A stretch of DNA of 64,000 nucleotides from Nocardiopsis sp. N85. Its GTDB lineage: Bacteria; Actinomycetota; Actinomycetes; Streptosporangiales; Streptosporangiaceae. Shown piece after piece: positions 62,201 to 64,000 of this stretch. Where the stretch lies: assembly GCF_028882275.1 (NCBI RefSeq), contig NZ_JARBUT010000004.1:124001-188000 (forward strand). The letters run 5' to 3'. The notes under the pieces are model-generated. The model was not told the DNA's origin. It saw only the letters and a program-made list of their open reading frames with translations, and made no database searches. A program made the translations under genes and the position numbers. Positions within the stretch are counted from its first letter, which is position 1, and each line of letters opens with the position of its first letter.

Positions 62201-64000
62201 GCCCGTCGGCGTCGTAGGCGTAGGCGGTGGTGTGGCCCAGCGGGTCGGTGAGGGTGGTCTGCTGGCCGGCCTCGTCGTAGCCGTAGGTCCAGGTGAAATC
62301 GGCCGGGTCCACCCCGTCGGCGTTGCCGCGCGGCGACACCACGGTCAGCAGCCGGTCGGCCTCGTCATAGGTGAAGGAGGTCGTGCCGCCGTCGGGTGCG
62401 GTGACGGTGGCCGGGTTGCCCGCCGCATCGTAGGTGTAGGAAGTCACGAGGTCGCCGGGGGCGGTCACCTCCGCCAGACGCCCGGGAACGTCGTAGGAAT
62501 AGGTGGTGGTGCGGCCCGCGGCATCGGTGACAGTGATCGGGCTGCTGTAGGCGTCGTAGGTGTACCCCTCGGTCCCACCATCACCGGGCAGGGTCATGGA
62601 AGTGACTCGGTCGGCGTCGTCATAGGTGAACCGGGTCGTGTACCGATCCGGATCCGTCGCGTCCTGGCCGCGCGGGTCCATGACGGCTACGACCCGCCCA
62701 GCGGCGTCGTATTCACGTTCCTCGCGTGCACCCGACGGACTGATCACCGCGGTCGGGTTGCCATCGGCGTCGTACTCGAACCCGGTGGTGTTACCACGCG
62801 GTGTGGTGACCGACTCCAGCAGACCGTCGGAGGTGTAGGCGTAGGAGGTGCGGTTGCCCAGGTCGTCCTCGGTCGCCGCCAACCGCCCCTGGGCGGTGTA
62901 CTCATACGACACCGCACGGGAAGCACCGTCGCTGACGCTCGCGACGTTGCCATCGGCGTCGTAGGTCCAGGCCGTGCTGGACGCACCGGTCGAAGCCCTG
63001 GTCAGACGTCCAGAAGTGTAGGTGTAGGTGGTGGTGCGTCCGAGTGGGTCGCGCACGGAGGTGCGGTTCAGGTCGCCGTTGTAGGTGTAGTCGGTGATGT
63101 TGCCGAACGGGTCGATCTGCGCCAGCAGCACGTTGCCGCCGTAGACATCGGTCCAGATCCCCCCGGACGGCGTGGTGGTGTGCGTGCTGTCGAACCCGTG
63201 CTCGCTGGTGTAGGAGAACTCGGTGACGGCACCGGCCGCGTCGGTCTGCTCACTCACCCGCCCCTGCCCGTCATAGGACACCTCCAGGAGGCGGTGGTCG
63301 TCCGGGCCGGTCACCTGTTCCAGGCGCCCCTCGGCGTCGTACCCGTAGCCGGTGGTGTTGCCGTCCAGACCGCGCACACCGGTGAGCCTGCCCCCGCTGT
63401 AGGAGTATTGGATGTACCGGCCATCGGGAAGCGTCACCCGCGTCAACCGGTCACCGGTGTAGGCCAGGAGGAACTCGCGTTCGGAGGAGTCGACCACGCG
63501 GATCGGTCGCCCGTTCTCATAGTCAACGGTGAGCAGTTGTCGCCCACGGTCGGTGATCGAGGTCAAACGCCCCTGCGCGTCGTAGGCCAGGACGCGTTTG
63601 TCCGGCGTGGTCAGCGTCCACCCCTCGGATGCGCTCGCCAGAACGGAACGGGCTGCCGTCGGTGGCCGGTAGCTGCCGTTGGTGTTTCGGGTGAAGGTCA
63701 GCGTCGCCCCGGACTCCTCACGCAGTACCACCGATCCGCCCGAGTTCGAAGTCAGGGACGTTTCCCAGGGCAGACTCCACCCCGGCCCCAGGCTGCCACC
63801 GGTCGTGTTGCCCGAACTGTAGGAGCGCTTCACCTCGAACGGCTGCTGAGCGGAGGGGAAACCGGCATCGCTGACCGAGGTCGCGTAGTTGCCCGTGGCG
63901 GTGTTGATTCCGGATCCGCGGGTGTTCACCGGCTGCGTCAAGCCACCGGTTCCGATGCACTCGGGCGCGCACAAGGAAGCGGAATTCAGGTGAGGATTTG
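59286..64000 (-). CDS. RHS/YD-repeat polymorphic toxin with papain-fold (glutamine deamidase-type) tip; N-terminus outside window
   Basis: The frame is open to the window edge, so at least 1571 residues are visible and the N-terminal export part is missing. Near the edge PVNTRGSGINTATGNYATSVSDAGFP and FEVKRSYSSGN begin the RHS shell, followed by dozens of YD repeats (YDADGNL-, YDAAGRV-, TYTYDVLGRLVEVT-like). The core ends YAYAENLPTTLTDPSGR. A hydrophobic Gly/Ala linker follows, and the last 111 residues (DNA 59289-59621) are the toxin: NMNCVYCAEAADQTM (Cys), GAIGHAFNV (His) and HIVFLDSQTG (Asp), the Tox-PL triad. It likely deamidates a target Gln in rival cells. Confidence 0.92.
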   Translation of the reverse strand, partial: NPHLNSASLCAPECIGTGGLTQPVNTRGSGINTATGNYATSVSDAGFPSAQQPFEVKRSYSSGNTTGGSLGPGWSLPWETSLTSNSGGSVVLREESGATLTFTRNTNGSYRPPTAARSVLASASEGWTLTTPDKRVLAYDAQGRLTSITDRGRQLLTVDYENGRPIRVVDSSEREFLLAYTGDRLTRVTLPDGRYIQYSYSGGRLTGVRGLDGNTTGYGYDAEGRLEQVTGPDDHRLLEVSYDGQGRVSEQTDAAGAVTEFSYTSEHGFDSTHTTTPSGGIWTDVYGGNVLLAQIDPFGNITDYTYNGDLNRTSVRDPLGRTTTYTYTSGRLTRASTGASSTAWTYDADGNVASVSDGASRAVSYEYTAQGRLAATEDDLGNRTSYAYTSDGLLESVTTPRGNTTGFEYDADGNPTAVISPSGAREEREYDAAGRVVAVMDPRGQDATDPDRYTTRFTYDDADRVTSMTLPGDGGTEGYTYDAYSSPITVTDAAGRTTTYSYDVPGRLAEVTAPGDLVTSYTYDAAGNPATVTAPDGGTTSFTYDEADRLLTVVSPRGNADGVDPADFTWTYGYDEAGQQTTLTDPLGHTTAYAYDADGHVVQTTDARGIVRKVTYDQGGLVRTVVDGNNRVETRHYDDAGQLVRVTDRRGKNTAFGYDADGNLVEQRTPTGATTTYAYNADGLLVTTVDPRGNTEGSAPEDFAWTYAYDAAGLLTTTTNPLGHTQSAAYDELGRVTELTDGLGQSTGYTYDVLGRLVEVTAPEGGTTSYTYDTAGNTASRTDANGHTTTYGHDPAGRLTSVTDPLDRTRELAYDLDGNLVAQSNARGHTTAYRVDALGRTVEATYSDGTPTVTTTYNATGQPVEVTDGTGTRTFTNLDSEGRPRTVTLPNGQGSLTYVYDNTGNITSLRTPDNRTTTYTFNDDGRVAAQNTAGAHRTDYGYDPAGNLTTITSPTANGHLEARTYDPAGHLATATTTRGAATLSSWELVRDPNGQPLRVDESRAGAENRRIFSYDPNGRLIGECAVSPTDEECPEGAEETTVYTYDQVGNRLTEQTGTATTSYTYDAADQITTATQAGASTSYVHDADGNLTFDGTTTYSYDAPGRLTSAQTPQGTYEHIYDADGNRATTHLDDTLQRTAVWDVLRPLPQMVGEYNGSGTLAAIYGYNPHGQVQTQRHASAGFQQYHLDWHGSVADTTNASGAPQHRYSYTGFGTTEHTAVDSGAPTNPFTYTGQYTEPDGRVYLRARDYRADLGRFTSTDPAPRSAADGYTSAYAYAENLPTTLTDPSGRCPICVSIGIGAAFGAAIEGGIYAYTAEDFTWGGLGAAAGRGAVIGAVGGALMPGAGNLAARSLSLTGGRALALSAGVNAAVGAGFTWAANTFQCRPTGPADLLFGALGGGTGSLLWSRFGRLWDIPEAQAAAGRPWWGLPAGEARFSGTPYYTPHTPRLRDLVNPGRGNMNCVYCAEAADQTMAGRPTTARLGGPATWSEIVQLGTPRLRSSLSNVVDDMARWGEGARAIVVGYPRERGAIGHAFNVRNDQGHIVFLDSQTGIASHVDRWNHYYIIRRN

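Noticed and set aside
59700..63900. A CRISPR array or VNTR in the RHS region
   Set aside because: The periodicity is of degenerate coding repeats (about 60-70 nt, YD motif) without constant-length spacers or identical repeats.

Overview
The window is about 72-75% GC by eye, with actinomycete-style gene structure: GTG and TTG starts, many GC-rich perfect hairpins between convergent genes, and several genes without a Shine-Dalgarno (SD) sequence. Gene content (long-form ArgG, FurA-KatG, ECF41 sigma factor, GPP34 protein, DUF2236-prenyl synthase operon, secreted LPMO under a CebR/CelR-type operator) fits a filamentous actinomycete, most likely Nocardiopsaceae or Streptomyces-like. The genus call is inference.

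Region 1 (1-47 kb) is chromosomal core/accessory sequence with small modules. In order: an aldo/keto reductase end, an alpha/beta hydrolase, a BCCT transporter, an APH(3')-like kinase, a TetR/DUF418 divergent pair with two matched operators, a nucleotidyltransferase, a GNAT enzyme with an upstream 17-codon ORF, BenE, a methyltransferase, an MhuD-like heme oxygenase, a sarcosine-oxidase-type enzyme with an SDR, an AA10 LPMO, an MFS pump with a MerR-type promoter, a secreted GHL10 glycosidase, a Rossmann oxidoreductase, argG, AraC/DUF2000, furA-katG, an RNA ligase, a WYL regulator/epoxide hydrolase pair, an ECF41-oxidoreductase operon, a PadR-GyrI operon, a Ser/Thr kinase with a WD40 propeller, a Zur-box-preceded methyltransferase plus PLP enzyme operon, a CPBP protease, a GPP34 protein, an ABC-2 exporter with a divergent two-component system, and a prenyl synthase/DUF2236 operon.

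Region 2 (about 47-59 kb) is an accessory, rearranged zone. It holds an AT-rich non-coding stretch, an M48-type membrane peptidase with an overlapping one-TM partner, a nested pile of IS3, IS110 and ISL3 sequence, a secreted toxin-like gene interrupted by an in-frame TGA with a likely immunity gene, three partial copies of a tRNA 3' end (remnant attachment sites), paired 11-bp direct repeats beside one of them, and a two-gene operon encoding an unknown 212-aa protein and a DUF1883-TIR protein. The TIR operon lies between two tRNA fragments in the same orientation and is the best candidate here for an undescribed defence system.

Region 3 (59-64 kb) is the 3' part of a large RHS/YD-repeat polymorphic toxin gene, cut by the window end. 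It has a C-terminal papain-fold (glutamine-deamidase-type) toxin tip and an adjoining lower-GC YrhB-type immunity gene.

Regulation is unusually legible. Perfect or near-perfect operators are visible for TetR, PadR, CebR/CelR, ArgR, Fur, Zur and MerR-type regulators, and six genes share a TANNNT-like hexamer 6-7 nt before their ATG, which predicts leaderless transcripts. All family calls come from reading the sequence; no database search was run.
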